Below are positions 1 to 8,967 of a DNA stretch of 64,000 nt, piece by piece (within the stretch, counting starts at the first letter, position 1; each line of letters begins with the position of its first letter). The notes beneath the pieces were generated by a model that was not told where the DNA came from, did not search any database, and saw only the letters and a list, made by a program, of their open reading frames with translations. Source of the stretch: Cryobacterium sp. HLT2-28 (GTDB lineage Bacteria > Actinomycetota > Actinomycetes > Actinomycetales > Microbacteriaceae); NCBI RefSeq assembly GCF_004402495.1, contig NZ_SOFH01000029.1, positions 213,979-277,978 on the forward strand. The letters are read 5' to 3'. Made by a program: the position numbers and the translations under genes.

Positions 1-3
1 GAA

Positions 4-1377
4 ATGAGCCTGCTCTCCCCCGAGTGGACCGGCCTGCTCTACCTGGTCGCCGCGGTCTGTTTCATCCTCGCCCTGCGTGGGCTCTCGTCGCCGAAGACCG
101 CCCGACGCGGCAACCTGATCGGCGCCGCGGGCGCGCTCCTCGCCGTCATCACGGTGTTCCTCTCCGCCCGGATCGAGAACATCCCCGCCATCCTGATCGC
201 CATCGCGGTCGGCTCGGCGATCGCCGCCCCCATCTCCCGCCGGGTCGAGATGACGCAGATGCCCCAGCTCGTCGCGCTGTTCAACGGCGTCGGCGGCGGA
301 GCCGCCGCCCTCGTCGCGATGCTCGAGCTGGGCAACACCGACGGGCCGTGGGCCAAGGTCGCCGTGGTCTTCACGATGCTCGTCGGCGCCGTCTCGTTCT
401 CCGGGTCGGCCGTCACCGTTGGCAAGCTGCAGGGCCTGATCAGCTCCCGCCCGCTCGTCTTCCCGGGGCTCGCGCTCGTGATGGGCGGAATCGTGCTCGT
501 GGCCCTCGTCGCCGGCGGTTTCGTCGTCGCGACGGGCGCACCGCTCTGGGCGGTCATCCTGCTCGGGATCGGCCTCATCGTCGGGGCCCTCCTGGTACTG
601 CCGGTCGGCGGCGCCGACGTGCCGATCGTCATCTCGCTGCTCAACGCGTTCACCGGCCTCGCGGTCGCCGCCTCCGGCATCGTGCTCGGCAACCTGCTGC
701 TCGTCGTGGCCGGCACCCTCGTCGGGGCCAGCGGTACCATCCTCACCCGGGCCATGGCCTCGGCGATGGGCCGCGGGGTCAGCGGCATCCTCTTCGGCGC
801 GTTCAAGGGCGGCTCGACGGCGGGGTCGACCGCTCAGAGCGACCGCCCGGTGCGCACGTCCAACCCCGAGGACGTGGCGGTGCTGCTCAACTACGCCCAG
901 CGGGTCGTGATCGTGCCCGGCTACGGCCTTGCCGTCGCGCAGGGGCAGCACACGATCGCCGAACTGGCCACCACCCTCGAGGCGCGCGGCGTGGAGGTCG
1001 TCTTCGCCATCCACCCGGTGGCCGGGCGGATGCCGGGCCATATGAACGTGCTGCTCGCCGAGGCGAACGTGCCCTATGAGTCGCTCCGGGAGATGGCCGA
1101 GGTCAACCCCGAGTTCAAGAACACGGACGTCGCCCTCGTCGTCGGGGCCAACGACGTCGTCAACCCTGCAGCGAAGACGTCTCCCGGCTCACCGATCTAC
1201 GGCATGCCGATCCTCGACGTCGGCGACGCCCGCCAGGTCGTCTTCCTCAAGCGGTCCATGCGCCCGGGCTTCGCCGGGATCGAGAACGAGCTTCTCTACG
1301 ACCCGAAGACCAGCCTGCTCTTCGGCGACGCCAAGGACTCCCTGACCAAGATGCTCGGCGCCGTCAACGCCCTGTGA
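4..1377 (+). CDS. pntB: NAD(P) transhydrogenase subunit beta
   Basis: Membrane proton-translocating transhydrogenase subunit that exchanges reducing equivalents between NADH and NADP+, using the proton gradient to make NADPH. The 457-residue length is normal for PntB. About the first 265 residues form a series of hydrophobic helices; the C-terminal part is the NADP-binding domain III, with VIVPGYGLAVAQGQ near residues 303-316 and GANDVVNPA near residue 381. The ATG lies three bases from the window edge, so the ribosome binding site and the expected upstream pntA cannot be seen. Family assignment is secure. Confidence 0.96.
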   Translation: MSLLSPEWTGLLYLVAAVCFILALRGLSSPKTARRGNLIGAAGALLAVITVFLSARIENIPAILIAIAVGSAIAAPISRRVEMTQMPQLVALFNGVGGGAAALVAMLELGNTDGPWAKVAVVFTMLVGAVSFSGSAVTVGKLQGLISSRPLVFPGLALVMGGIVLVALVAGGFVVATGAPLWAVILLGIGLIVGALLVLPVGGADVPIVISLLNAFTGLAVAASGIVLGNLLLVVAGTLVGASGTILTRAMASAMGRGVSGILFGAFKGGSTAGSTAQSDRPVRTSNPEDVAVLLNYAQRVVIVPGYGLAVAQGQHTIAELATTLEARGVEVVFAIHPVAGRMPGHMNVLLAEANVPYESLREMAEVNPEFKNTDVALVVGANDVVNPAAKTSPGSPIYGMPILDVGDARQVVFLKRSMRPGFAGIENELLYDPKTSLLFGDAKDSLTKMLGAVNAL

Positions 1378-1467
1378 ACGTGGGGTCGGTCCAGCCGAGC
1401 GCAGCCTGACCTGAGGCGTGCCGCGTAGACTGAACCAGTCCTAACCCGTTACGAAAGAGGTTGCCGC

Positions 1468-2064
1468 GTGGCGAACGTCCAGGCAGTCAGCGCCGTCGGC
1501 GCCCGGTACTGGACGGTCCCGATCGTGCGCGCGGCGTTGGCCCTCGTGCCGGCCGCAGCGATCACGTTCAACGCGAACCACTCGGCCGAGTTCGGCCTCT
1601 TCGCGTTCGGCGCCTTCGCCCTGCTCAGTGGCCTGGCGGTGGGCGTGCTCAGCCGCCGCACCCTGGCCGACCCGCGGGACCGTTCCCTGTTCCTTGTCCA
1701 GGGTTCCGTGGGCGTCACCGCCGGCACGATCGCCCTGGTCTTCCACGGCGGCGGGCTCGGTTTCTTCCTCTACCTCGTCACCGTCTGGGCGGCCGTGACC
1801 GGCTTCGCCGAGCTGTACAGCGGCATCCGTGCCCGCCGCCGCGACCCGGGTGAGCGCGACTGGATGCTGGTCGGCGCACTGACCGCGGTGCTCGCCCTCG
1901 TCTTCCTGCTCCTGCCGCCGAACGCCGTCGTCTCCGTCGGCCTGTTCGGTGCCTACCTCGTGCTGCTCGGCGTGTACCTCGTCATCGCCGGGCTCTCGCT
2001 CAAATGGGCGACGCCCGCCGCGCGCGTCGACCCGGCACCACCCAACGATTCGGACACCCTGTGA
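1468..2064 (+). CDS. HdeD/DUF308-like integral membrane protein
   Basis: A 198-residue protein with six or so hydrophobic segments and a short polar C-terminal tail. The arrangement of paired helices resembles the DUF308/HdeD group of membrane proteins, whose function is mostly unknown. GTG start with a purine-rich GAAAGAGG element about 10 bases upstream. The last codons overlap the next gene by four bases (GTGA), so the two are probably translationally coupled. No catalytic motif is visible; the family name is a resemblance, not a proof. Confidence 0.8.
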   Translation: MANVQAVSAVGARYWTVPIVRAALALVPAAAITFNANHSAEFGLFAFGAFALLSGLAVGVLSRRTLADPRDRSLFLVQGSVGVTAGTIALVFHGGGLGFFLYLVTVWAAVTGFAELYSGIRARRRDPGERDWMLVGALTAVLALVFLLLPPNAVVSVGLFGAYLVLLGVYLVIAGLSLKWATPAARVDPAPPNDSDTL

Positions 2065-2315
2065 CCCAGAACACCCCCCGCAAGCCCAGCCGCTCCGAAC
2101 TCCTGAAGCCGCTCGAACTCGTCGGCCTGTCCGGCGTGATGGCGCTCTTCCTCGGGCTGGTGATCCTGATGAGCACGCGCGAACCCGTCCTGGCCGTGAT
2201 CGGCTTCGGTGTGACCTTCATCGTCGTGCTCGTCGTGATCGCGATGCTCGTGCTCGGCATGAAGCCGAATGATGCCGAGAAGACCGATCTGGACGAGCAG
2301 AACAAGGGCCTCTGA
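2061..2315 (+). CDS. Small two-helix membrane protein
   Basis: 84 residues starting MTQNTPRKPSRSE, with two adjacent hydrophobic helices around residues 20-65 and a charged tail (DAEKTDLDEQNKGL). I chose the GTG at 2061 because it overlaps the stop of the upstream membrane gene by four bases (GTGA), the usual sign of coupling; an upstream in-frame start at 2004 would overlap that gene by 61 bases. Function unknown; probably an accessory of the preceding membrane protein. Confidence 0.75.
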   Translation: MTQNTPRKPSRSELLKPLELVGLSGVMALFLGLVILMSTREPVLAVIGFGVTFIVVLVVIAMLVLGMKPNDAEKTDLDEQNKGL

Positions 2316-2374
2316 CCCTCACCGCGGGCGGTGCGGCCGCGCGGGCGGCACCCCACCCGCGCAGCGCGTGATCG

Positions 2375-3757
2375 CTAGGGCAGGTAGTCGACCAGGGAGT
2401 CCGCGAGCCCGACGTACGCGGCAGGGGTGAGCGCGAGCAGCCGGGCCTTGGCCTCATCGCCGATCTCGAGCCCGGTGACGAAGGCCACCAGGTCGGCCTG
2501 GTTGATGCGCTTCCCGCGGGTGAGCTCCTTGAGCAGCGCGTACGGGTCCGCGATCGTGGACCGGCCGGCCGAGACCTCGGCCCGGATCACGGTCTGGATC
2601 GCCTCGCCGAGGATCTCCCAGTTCGAGTCCAGGTCGCTCGCCAGCAGGGTGCGATCGATGTCGATCTCCCCGAGGCCGCGCACGATGTTGTCCAGGGCCA
2701 GCAGGGAATGGCCGAAGCCCACGCCGATGTTGCGCTGCGTGGTCGAGTCGGTCAGGTCCCGCTGCAGCCGTGAGGTGACGAGGGTGGCGGCGAGCGAATC
2801 GAGGATCGCGCTGGAGAGCTCGAGGTTGGCCTCCGCGTTCTCGAACCGGATCGGGTTGATCTTGTGCGGCATGGTCGACGACCCCGTGGCGCCGGCCTGC
2901 GGGATCTGACGGAAGTAACCGAGGGAGATGTAGGTCCAGACATCCGTGGCCAGGTTGTGCAGCACCCGGTTGGCGTGAGAGACCTTCGAGTAGAGCTCGG
3001 CCTGCCAATCGTGGGATTCAATCTGGGTGGTGAGCGGGTTCCAGGTCAGGCCGAGTCCTTCGACGAACTCGCGGGACACGGTCGGCCAGTCCACGGCAGG
3101 GTCCGCGGCGACATGCGCGGCGAACGTTCCGGTCGCGCCGCTGAATTTGCCGAGATACTCGTTGGCGGCGATCTGCCTGTCCAGGCGCTCGAGCCGGTAG
3201 ACGAACACCGCGAGCTCCTTGCCGACGGTGGTGGGCGTTGCGGGCTGGCCGTGGGTGCGGGCGAGCATGGCGTCGGCCCGGTACTCGAGGGCGCGCAGGC
3301 GGAGGGCGTCGATGGTGGCCCGGAACTTCGGCAGCCAGACCTCGCGGACGGCCTCGCTCACCGTCAGGGCGTAGGAGAGGTTGTTGATGTCCTCGCTGGT
3401 GGCCGCGAAATGGGTGAGTTCGCTGATGTGGTCGAGGCCGAGCGCGGTGAGACGGCGGCGGACCAGGTACTCCACGGCCTTCACGTCGTGGCGGGTGGTG
3501 GCCTCCAGCACGGCGAGTTCGTCGATCTCAGCCTGGCCGAAGCCGGTGACCAGGGCGCGCAGCGCCGACTTCTGATCAGCGGTGAGCGGGGCGGACCCGA
3601 ACAGGCTGCGGTCGGTGAGGGTGATCAGCCATTCCACTTCGACCTGCACGCGGGCGCGATTGAGGCCGGCCTCGGACAGGTACTCTCCCAGTTCGGTGAC
3701 GGCGGCCAGGTAGCGGCCATCGAGTGGGCTGAGGACCTGGGGCGGTAGTGGACTCAT
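2375..3757 (-). CDS. purB: Adenylosuccinate lyase
   Basis: Cytosolic purine enzyme of the fumarase/aspartase superfamily. It cleaves SAICAR to AICAR plus fumarate and adenylosuccinate to AMP plus fumarate. 460 residues, full length. The superfamily signature GSSTMPHKINP lies near residues 292-303, and ATSEDINNLSY and ARTHGQPATPTT supply other active-site histidines and threonines. Its ATG overlaps the stop of the upstream phosphatase gene by four bases, so both are read as one unit. Confidence 0.96.
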   Translation of the reverse strand: MSPLPPQVLSPLDGRYLAAVTELGEYLSEAGLNRARVQVEVEWLITLTDRSLFGSAPLTADQKSALRALVTGFGQAEIDELAVLEATTRHDVKAVEYLVRRRLTALGLDHISELTHFAATSEDINNLSYALTVSEAVREVWLPKFRATIDALRLRALEYRADAMLARTHGQPATPTTVGKELAVFVYRLERLDRQIAANEYLGKFSGATGTFAAHVAADPAVDWPTVSREFVEGLGLTWNPLTTQIESHDWQAELYSKVSHANRVLHNLATDVWTYISLGYFRQIPQAGATGSSTMPHKINPIRFENAEANLELSSAILDSLAATLVTSRLQRDLTDSTTQRNIGVGFGHSLLALDNIVRGLGEIDIDRTLLASDLDSNWEILGEAIQTVIRAEVSAGRSTIADPYALLKELTRGKRINQADLVAFVTGLEIGDEAKARLLALTPAAYVGLADSLVDYLP

Positions 3758-4281
3758 CGGACTCCCTGTCTGATTGCGGGCGCGAGTTGCGCGAAAAGCG
3801 CGTGGTTTGCCCTCTCAATCATGCCTAAAACGGAGTCAAACAGCGCATCGTCGGAATAGTAGGGGTCCGGCACGTCGAGGAGAGGCGCCTGTTCCGGGTC
3901 GAAACTGAGCAGCAGGCGCACCTTGCTGCGGTCACGATCGGTCGTCGCCCAGTTGTGCAGGATGCGTTCCTGCGCCCGGTCGAGCACGACAACGAGGTCG
4001 AGGTCGGCGTACCAGTCCGGGTCGAACTGGCGGGCGCGATGGTGGCTTCCGTCGTAGCCCCGGCGGGCGAGTGCGGCGATCGTGCGGGCATCGGCCTGCT
4101 CGCCCACGTGCCAGTCCCCCGTGCCGGCGGAGCTCGTGGCGATCAGCCGGCCGAGGCCGGAGCGGGTGACCAGGTCACGCAGGGTCACCTCGGCCATCGG
4201 CGAGCGGCAACTGTTCCCGGTGCAGACGAAGATTATCCGGAAGGGCGTCGACTCGTCGGGAGAGAGCGCCGCAAAATTCAT
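3754..4281 (-). CDS. Low-molecular-weight protein-tyrosine phosphatase
   Basis: 175 residues. The phosphatase P-loop C-T-G-N-S-C-R (C20 nucleophile, R26) is near the N-terminus, followed by S27-P28, and the general-acid segment DPYY is in the C-terminal third: the complete catalytic set of LMW-PTPs/arsenate-reductase-like phosphatases. I placed the start at the ATG at 4281 because the strand carries GGAGGC just upstream; the open frame extends further but reads as arginine/proline-rich noise. Couples (ATGA overlap) to purB. Substrate unknown; relatives act on tyrosine-phosphorylated envelope proteins. Confidence 0.9.
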   Translation of the reverse strand: MNFAALSPDESTPFRIIFVCTGNSCRSPMAEVTLRDLVTRSGLGRLIATSSAGTGDWHVGEQADARTIAALARRGYDGSHHRARQFDPDWYADLDLVVVLDRAQERILHNWATTDRDRSKVRLLLSFDPEQAPLLDVPDPYYSDDALFDSVLGMIERANHALFAQLAPAIRQGVR

Positions 4282-4412
4282 GCCTCCATTGTGGTCCCCA
4301 TTCCTCTCCTCCACACACCCCCGTCGGGCGTACAGCGGGTGAATTCCGTGCTCGGACGGCCGGCGCCTTGCCCGGTGTGCTTCGCTGGGCAGCCAACCAG
4401 GGAGGCGCCGCC

Positions 4413-4703
4413 GTGATCCAGACCGGCCCGATCGTGCTCGTCGACCCCGCCCGGCGCGAGAGACGGCTGGCCGAGCTGCGTCACAGACGGATGCTGCTGG
4501 GCGGGCTCCGGGACGACGTCGACCTCGCCTGGCGGGCGCTCGCCCCCGCCGACCTCGACGGTTCCTGGCGGTCGGCTGCCCAACGCGGCTACTCCGAGCG
4601 CCGCCGGGAACTCGCGGACGGGCTCCGCCGGGCCTGCCGGGACCTCGACGACGCGCAGGCGGCTGTCGAGGCGGCGATCGCCGCGGCCACGGCATCCGCG
4701 TGA
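4413..4703 (+). CDS. Small helical protein, possibly WXG100-like
   Basis: 96 residues, arginine/alanine-rich and predicted almost wholly alpha-helical, with a central LDGSWRSAAQRGYSER segment that resembles the WXG turn between the two helices of WXG100 proteins. GTG start at 4413 is preceded by GGGAGGCG; an ATG-type start at 4368 would have no good binding site. Overlaps the following lipase-fold gene by four bases (GTGA). The pairing of a WXG-sized helical partner with a large membrane/hydrolase protein hints at a secreted or chaperoned pair, but this is inference only. Confidence 0.65.
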   Translation: MIQTGPIVLVDPARRERRLAELRHRRMLLGGLRDDVDLAWRALAPADLDGSWRSAAQRGYSERRRELADGLRRACRDLDDAQAAVEAAIAAATASA

Positions 4704-6169
4704 CGGGGGTCGACGCGGCCGGGCGCTCGGTCCCCGGCGGTGAGGGTGGGGGCTCCTCCACGGACCTGATCGTCTCCGGCGGCGGCAGCCTGGTCGCCAC
4801 CGACGTGCTGCTGACCGAGGCGGTGACCCTGCGCGCGCTGCAGGCGGCGGCGGGCGGCTGGCTTGAACGGCTGGAACGCATCCGGTTGCTCGACTCGGAG
4901 CCGGTCCCGGCCCCGCAGTGGTCCGGTTCCGACGTCGGGATGAGCGTGTTCGAGGCCGAACGAGCCATCCACGAGGTCGGCCGGAGGAGCGGTGCCCTGG
5001 CCGACGCCCTGGTCTGCGCGGCAGAGGGCTACGGCCGGGCCGAGCGATCGGCGGAGTTCCTCGGCGGGCTGGGCGGGGTGTGGCTCGGCTATCTGGTCGG
5101 ACGGGTGGCACCGTTCCTCGCGCTGGCCGCGGTGCCGGCCCTCACCGCCGGAGCGGTCGGCTGGTTCCTCGGCAGCCTGCTGACCGGCAGCCGCCCCGGG
5201 GCCGCGCCGGAGGCGGCGGCACGGTGGTTGGCCGACAACCCGCGGGCGCTGACCAACCCGATCCTGCCCGCCGCGATGCGCGTGCTCGTGTCGTCGGTCG
5301 ACGACGCGGCGGCGGGGGTGAGCGCGCTCCCGTTCCCCGTGTCGTTCGCGCTCGGCGACCAGGGCGCCGGGCTGCTCGGCGTGACGACGTCCGCGGCGGG
5401 GGTGCTGGCCCTCGCCCGCCCGCTCGGCCTGCTCAGGGAGACCGGCGTCAGGGTCGGCCGGGTCGGACGGTCCGCGCCGGCCCGCCCGCCGACCGGGTTC
5501 GCTGAACTGGCCGCCCGCATCCCGGCGGCCACCGCCGGCGGGGCGCAGGTGCGGGTCGAGCGCTACGGTCCGGCCGGCTCCGCGGCCTGGGTCGTCTACC
5601 TCGGCGGCACGGCCGAGTGGAGTCCGGGGGTCACCGCGGAGCCGTGGGACCTCAGCTCGAACGTCGCCGCCGTGGCCGAGAAGGGTGCCGGGTCCTACCG
5701 GGCAGTCGTGGCGGCCATGCGCGAGGCCGGGGTGCGACCGGCCGACCCGGTGGTGCAGGTCGGGCACTCCCAGGGCGGGCTGGTCGCCAGCCAGGTGGCG
5801 GCATCCGGGGAGTTCAACACCGTCCTGATCGCGACCTTCGGAGCCCCGAACGGCCAGGTCGAAGTTCCGGCCGGCCTGGCCGCCGTGGCGGTCGAGCACG
5901 CCGACGACATCGTCCCCGCTCTCGGCGGGATCGGGGCACGGGCGGAGGACCGCCTGATCGTGCGCCGGGAGGTGTTCGCCACCGAGCCGGTACCCGTCGA
6001 CCGGACCCTGCCGGCCCACGCCCTCACCGCGTACCGGGAGACGGCGCGGCTGATGGATGCTTCGCCGGAGCCACGGCTGCGGGAGTTCCGTTCGGCATTG
6101 GGAACGGTGCTCGGCGGCGAGCCGGGGACCGTGTCCCGGTGGCGGGGGGTGCGGGCGCCCGGGGACTGA
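4700..6169 (+). CDS. Alpha/beta-hydrolase-fold protein with central membrane segment
   Basis: 489 residues. The N-terminal part is helical. A hydrophobic hairpin lies around residues 130-165, and a C-terminal lipase-like domain carries the nucleophile elbow VGHSQGG around residue 355, followed by a conserved D in EHADDIVPALGG and a late H in LPAHALTAYRETA. These could form a Ser-Asp-His triad. Coupled to the small helical gene upstream. The domain order is like that of actinobacterial cell-surface hydrolases found beside WXG-type proteins. Substrate not predictable; could be a lipase/esterase or an exported effector. Confidence 0.75.
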   Translation: MTGVDAAGRSVPGGEGGGSSTDLIVSGGGSLVATDVLLTEAVTLRALQAAAGGWLERLERIRLLDSEPVPAPQWSGSDVGMSVFEAERAIHEVGRRSGALADALVCAAEGYGRAERSAEFLGGLGGVWLGYLVGRVAPFLALAAVPALTAGAVGWFLGSLLTGSRPGAAPEAAARWLADNPRALTNPILPAAMRVLVSSVDDAAAGVSALPFPVSFALGDQGAGLLGVTTSAAGVLALARPLGLLRETGVRVGRVGRSAPARPPTGFAELAARIPAATAGGAQVRVERYGPAGSAAWVVYLGGTAEWSPGVTAEPWDLSSNVAAVAEKGAGSYRAVVAAMREAGVRPADPVVQVGHSQGGLVASQVAASGEFNTVLIATFGAPNGQVEVPAGLAAVAVEHADDIVPALGGIGARAEDRLIVRREVFATEPVPVDRTLPAHALTAYRETARLMDASPEPRLREFRSALGTVLGGEPGTVSRWRGVRAPGD

Positions 6170-6258
6170 CCCGGTCCGGCCGCCGGCGCCCGACCGGGCC
6201 GGTCTGCCCGGGCCGGTCTGCCCGGGCCGGTCTATCGGGCCGGTCTACCGGGGCCGGT
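6170..6258. repeat. Short tandem GGCCGGTCT repeats between convergent genes
   Basis: In the gap between the convergent lipase-fold and holin-like genes the unit GGCCGGTCTRYCSGG is repeated about five times in a row (roughly 6196-6264). It is too irregular to be a clean terminator hairpin. It reads like a small expanded satellite and could differ in copy number between strains. Confidence 0.6.
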
Positions 6259-6651
6259 CTACCGGCGGGGCGTGGCCGGCCGGGCCAGCAGGCCGAGCAG
6301 CCAGCTGACGACGCCGAGCACGAGGGCGCCCAGCACACCCCAGCCGAAGCTGTCGACGACGAGTCCGAAGCCGAGAAGGCCGGAGATCCAGGCGACCAGC
6401 AGCAGGAGCAGACCGTTGACGACGAGCGCCAGCAGACCCAGGGTGAGGACGTAGAGCGGGAACGCGACCACGCGCACGAACCCGCCGACCACCCCGTTCA
6501 CGATGCCGAAGATGAGGGCGATCAGCAGGTAGCTGATCAGCACGGCGGCCGTGTCCGGCGCGTACGGGACCACGTGCACCCCGACCACGAGCAGGGTCGT
6601 GATCCACAGGGCGACGGCGTTGAGGATCAGCTTGATCAGGAATCTGGCCAT
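6259..6651 (-). CDS. Phage-holin family 4 membrane protein
   Basis: 130 residues with four hydrophobic segments, starting MARFLIKLILNAVALWIT and containing the glycine-rich GIVNGVVGGFVRVVAFPLYVLTLG typical of the holin superfamily IV/YvlD-like group, usually chromosomal and not phage. ATG at 6651 preceded by TGAGGG. Convergent to the lipase-fold gene. A GGCCGGTCT(A/G) unit repeated several times lies in the 90 bases between the two stops. Function of the family in actinobacteria is unknown, perhaps membrane stress. Confidence 0.8.
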   Translation of the reverse strand: MARFLIKLILNAVALWITTLLVVGVHVVPYAPDTAAVLISYLLIALIFGIVNGVVGGFVRVVAFPLYVLTLGLLALVVNGLLLLLVAWISGLLGFGLVVDSFGWGVLGALVLGVVSWLLGLLARPATPRR

Positions 6652-6728
6652 GCCCTCACTATGGCACCGGATGCCGGGGGCCGCACCGCATTTCACTGTC
6701 TGCATATGCCCCGGCGTAGAATCGGCGA

Positions 6729-7835
6729 GTGAGCCCATCAGACCAGCCATCGGTCCGCCTGCGCCCCGAGATTGTCGCCCTTCCGGCCTATAGGCAGGGA
6801 CGGGCCGCCGCGGCCACGGCGTTCAAACTCTCGAGCAACGAGAACCCCTTCGACCCGCTGCCCGGCGTCATCGATGCCGTCAGCGCCGAGACCGCCTACA
6901 ACCGGTACCCGGATGCCTCGGCCCTCGCCCTGCGTGAGCGTCTCGCCGCGAAGTACGAGGTCGGTGTCGAGGAGGTCCACGTCGGCGCCGGATCGGTTGC
7001 CCTGCTGGCGCAGTTCATCCTCGCGGCGGCCGGGCCCGGCGACGAGGTGCTGTACTCCTGGCGGTCCTTCGAGGCCTACCCCAGCCTCGTCACCGTCGCC
7101 GGCGCGACCAGTGTGCGCGTGCCGAACCGGGACGACCACGGGCACGACCTGCCGGAGATGGCCGCCCGGATCACCGAGCGCACCCGCGTCGTCATCGTCT
7201 GCAGTCCGAACAACCCCACTGGCACCATCGTCACCTCGGACGAGTTCGAGGCGTTCATGGCCGTCGTGCCGAACAACCTCCTGGTCCTGCTCGACGAGGC
7301 CTATGCCGAATTCGTCACCGACCCCGAGGCGGTCACCGGCCTGCCGCTGCTGAAGCGCTACCCGAACCTCGTCCTGCTGCGCACCTTCTCGAAGGCGTAC
7401 GGCCTGGCCGGCCTGCGGGTCGGCTACGCGCTGGGTCCGGTGCCGATCCTCGACGCCGCCCGCGCCACCGCGATCCCCCTGTCGGTCACGGGAGTCGCCG
7501 CCGCCGCCGCCATCGCCTCCCTCGCGGCATCCGACCAGCTGTTGCGGCGGGTGCGCACCATCACGGAACGCCGGGACGCGGCCTGGCGGGCGCTCACGGA
7601 GCAGGGCTGGAACATCCCCGCACCCCAGGGCAACTTCGTCTGGCTGCCCGCCGGCGAGGAAACCACCGACATCGCCGACGTCCTCTCCGCCGTCGGACTG
7701 GTCGTGCGTCCGTTCCCGCCGGAAGGCATCCGGATCTCGATCGGCGAGGAAGAATCTGTGGAAAAGCTCGTATGCATGTGCGCAGACATTGTCGATGATC
7801 TACCAACGGGGCATCCGGCCCGGCGGATAGGTTAG
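6729..7835 (+). CDS. hisC: Histidinol-phosphate/aromatic aminotransferase
   Basis: PLP-dependent fold-type I aminotransferase of 368 residues. Substrate-phosphate region [11 protein letters not shown] near the N-terminus, SPNNPTGT in the middle, and the PLP lysine in [15 protein letters not shown] near residue 222. GTG start. It is not in a his operon here but directly precedes the 2-oxoacid dehydrogenase operon by four bases, so it may act as a second HisC or an aromatic aminotransferase (Pat) that feeds 2-oxoacids. The exact substrate cannot be decided from sequence. Confidence 0.88.
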   Translation: MSPSDQPSVRLRPEIVALPAYRQGRAAAATAFKLSSNENPFDPLPGVIDAVSAETAYNRYPDASALALRERLAAKYEVGVEEVHVGAGSVALLAQFILAAAGPGDEVLYSWRSFEAYPSLVTVAGATSVRVPNRDDHGHDLPEMAARITERTRVVIVCSPNNPTGTIVTSDEFEAFMAVVPNNLLVLLDEAYAEFVTDPEAVTGLPLLKRYPNLVLLRTFSKAYGLAGLRVGYALGPVPILDAARATAIPLSVTGVAAAAAIASLAASDQLLRRVRTITERRDAAWRALTEQGWNIPAPQGNFVWLPAGEETTDIADVLSAVGLVVRPFPPEGIRISIGEEESVEKLVCMCADIVDDLPTGHPARRIG

Positions 7836-7839
7836 GACG

Positions 7840-8967
7840 GTGTCAGCGACCCCGAACGCCTCGCCAACGGTGCAATTGCTCTCCCCCGCCGGTGTCTTCG
7901 CGCCCAGCGAGGCCGCCGCCGAGTTCCTGCCCTACCTCGACCGGCTCACCGAGGCCGACCACCGCCGGTTCTACCGGGACATGGTCGTCATCCGCCGGTT
8001 CGACAAGGAGGCGGCCAACCTGCAGCGCCAGGGGCAGCTCGCCCTCTGGGTGCCCAGCCACGGCCAGGAGGCCGCCCAGGTCGGCTCCGCCTACGCCGCC
8101 CGCCCGCAGGACCACATCTTCCCGTCCTACCGGGAGCACGTCGTCGGCATGATCCGCGGCCTCGACCTGGTCGACATCCTCCGGATGCTGCGCGGGGTCA
8201 CCCTCGGCGGCTGGACCCCCGAGGACCACGGCAACTTCCACCTCTACACGCTCGTGCTCGCCTCGCAGACCCTGCACGCCACGGGCTACGCAATGGGAAT
8301 GCAGTTGGACGGCTCGACGGCGACCGGCAACCCGGAGACCGACCAGGCCGTCATCGTCTACTACGGCGACGGTGCATCCTCCCAGGGCGACGCCAACGAG
8401 GCCCTCGTCTTCGCGGCCAGCTACCAGACCCCGCAGGTGTTCTTCCTGCAGAACAACCACTGGGCCATCTCCGTGCCGGTGACACGCCAGTCGCGCACCC
8501 CGCTGTACCTGCGGGCCGGCGGATTCGGCATCCCGGGAACCCAGGTCGATGGCAACGACGTGCTCGCCAGCTACGCGGTGACCGCCAAGCACCTCGACGA
8601 CGCGCGTGCCGGCAAGGGTCCGGCCCTGATCGAGGCCCTCACCTACCGGGTGGGTGCCCACACCACGGCCGACGACCCCACCAAGTACCGCGACCCCGAC
8701 GAACTCGCCTACTGGGTGGCCCGGGACCCGATCGTGCGGTTCCGCGCCTACCTGCAGGGACTCGGCGTCGAACAGGAATTCCTCGACGCCGTCGACGAGG
8801 AGGCGGAGGACAACGCCGCCGACGTGCGCCGGCGCGCCCTCGAGATCCACTCGCCGGAGAAGAACGTGATCTTCGACAACGTGTACGCCGAACCCCACCC
8901 GCGGGTGCAGGAGCAAGAGGCCTGGCTGGGGCGCTATGAAGCATCCTTCGAAGGAGGCGACGCATGA
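7840..8967 (+). CDS. pdhA: 2-oxoacid dehydrogenase E1 component, alpha subunit
   Basis: Thiamine-diphosphate-dependent decarboxylase subunit, 375 residues. The ThDP motif runs from GDGASSQGD (about residue 175) to QNNHWAIS (about residue 205). Followed with a four-base overlap by the beta subunit, then E2, making a standard E1alpha-E1beta-E2 operon without an E3 gene. Sequence alone does not separate pyruvate from branched-chain 2-oxoacid specificity; close actinobacterial homologues are annotated both ways (pdhA or bkdA). Confidence 0.92.
   Translation: MSATPNASPTVQLLSPAGVFAPSEAAAEFLPYLDRLTEADHRRFYRDMVVIRRFDKEAANLQRQGQLALWVPSHGQEAAQVGSAYAARPQDHIFPSYREHVVGMIRGLDLVDILRMLRGVTLGGWTPEDHGNFHLYTLVLASQTLHATGYAMGMQLDGSTATGNPETDQAVIVYYGDGASSQGDANEALVFAASYQTPQVFFLQNNHWAISVPVTRQSRTPLYLRAGGFGIPGTQVDGNDVLASYAVTAKHLDDARAGKGPALIEALTYRVGAHTTADDPTKYRDPDELAYWVARDPIVRFRAYLQGLGVEQEFLDAVDEEAEDNAADVRRRALEIHSPEKNVIFDNVYAEPHPRVQEQEAWLGRYEASFEGGDA

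Noticed and set aside
4000..6000. Long minus-strand frames opposite the lipase-fold gene
   Set aside because: Arginine/proline/glycine-rich, no binding sites; typical mirror frames of high-GC codon usage.
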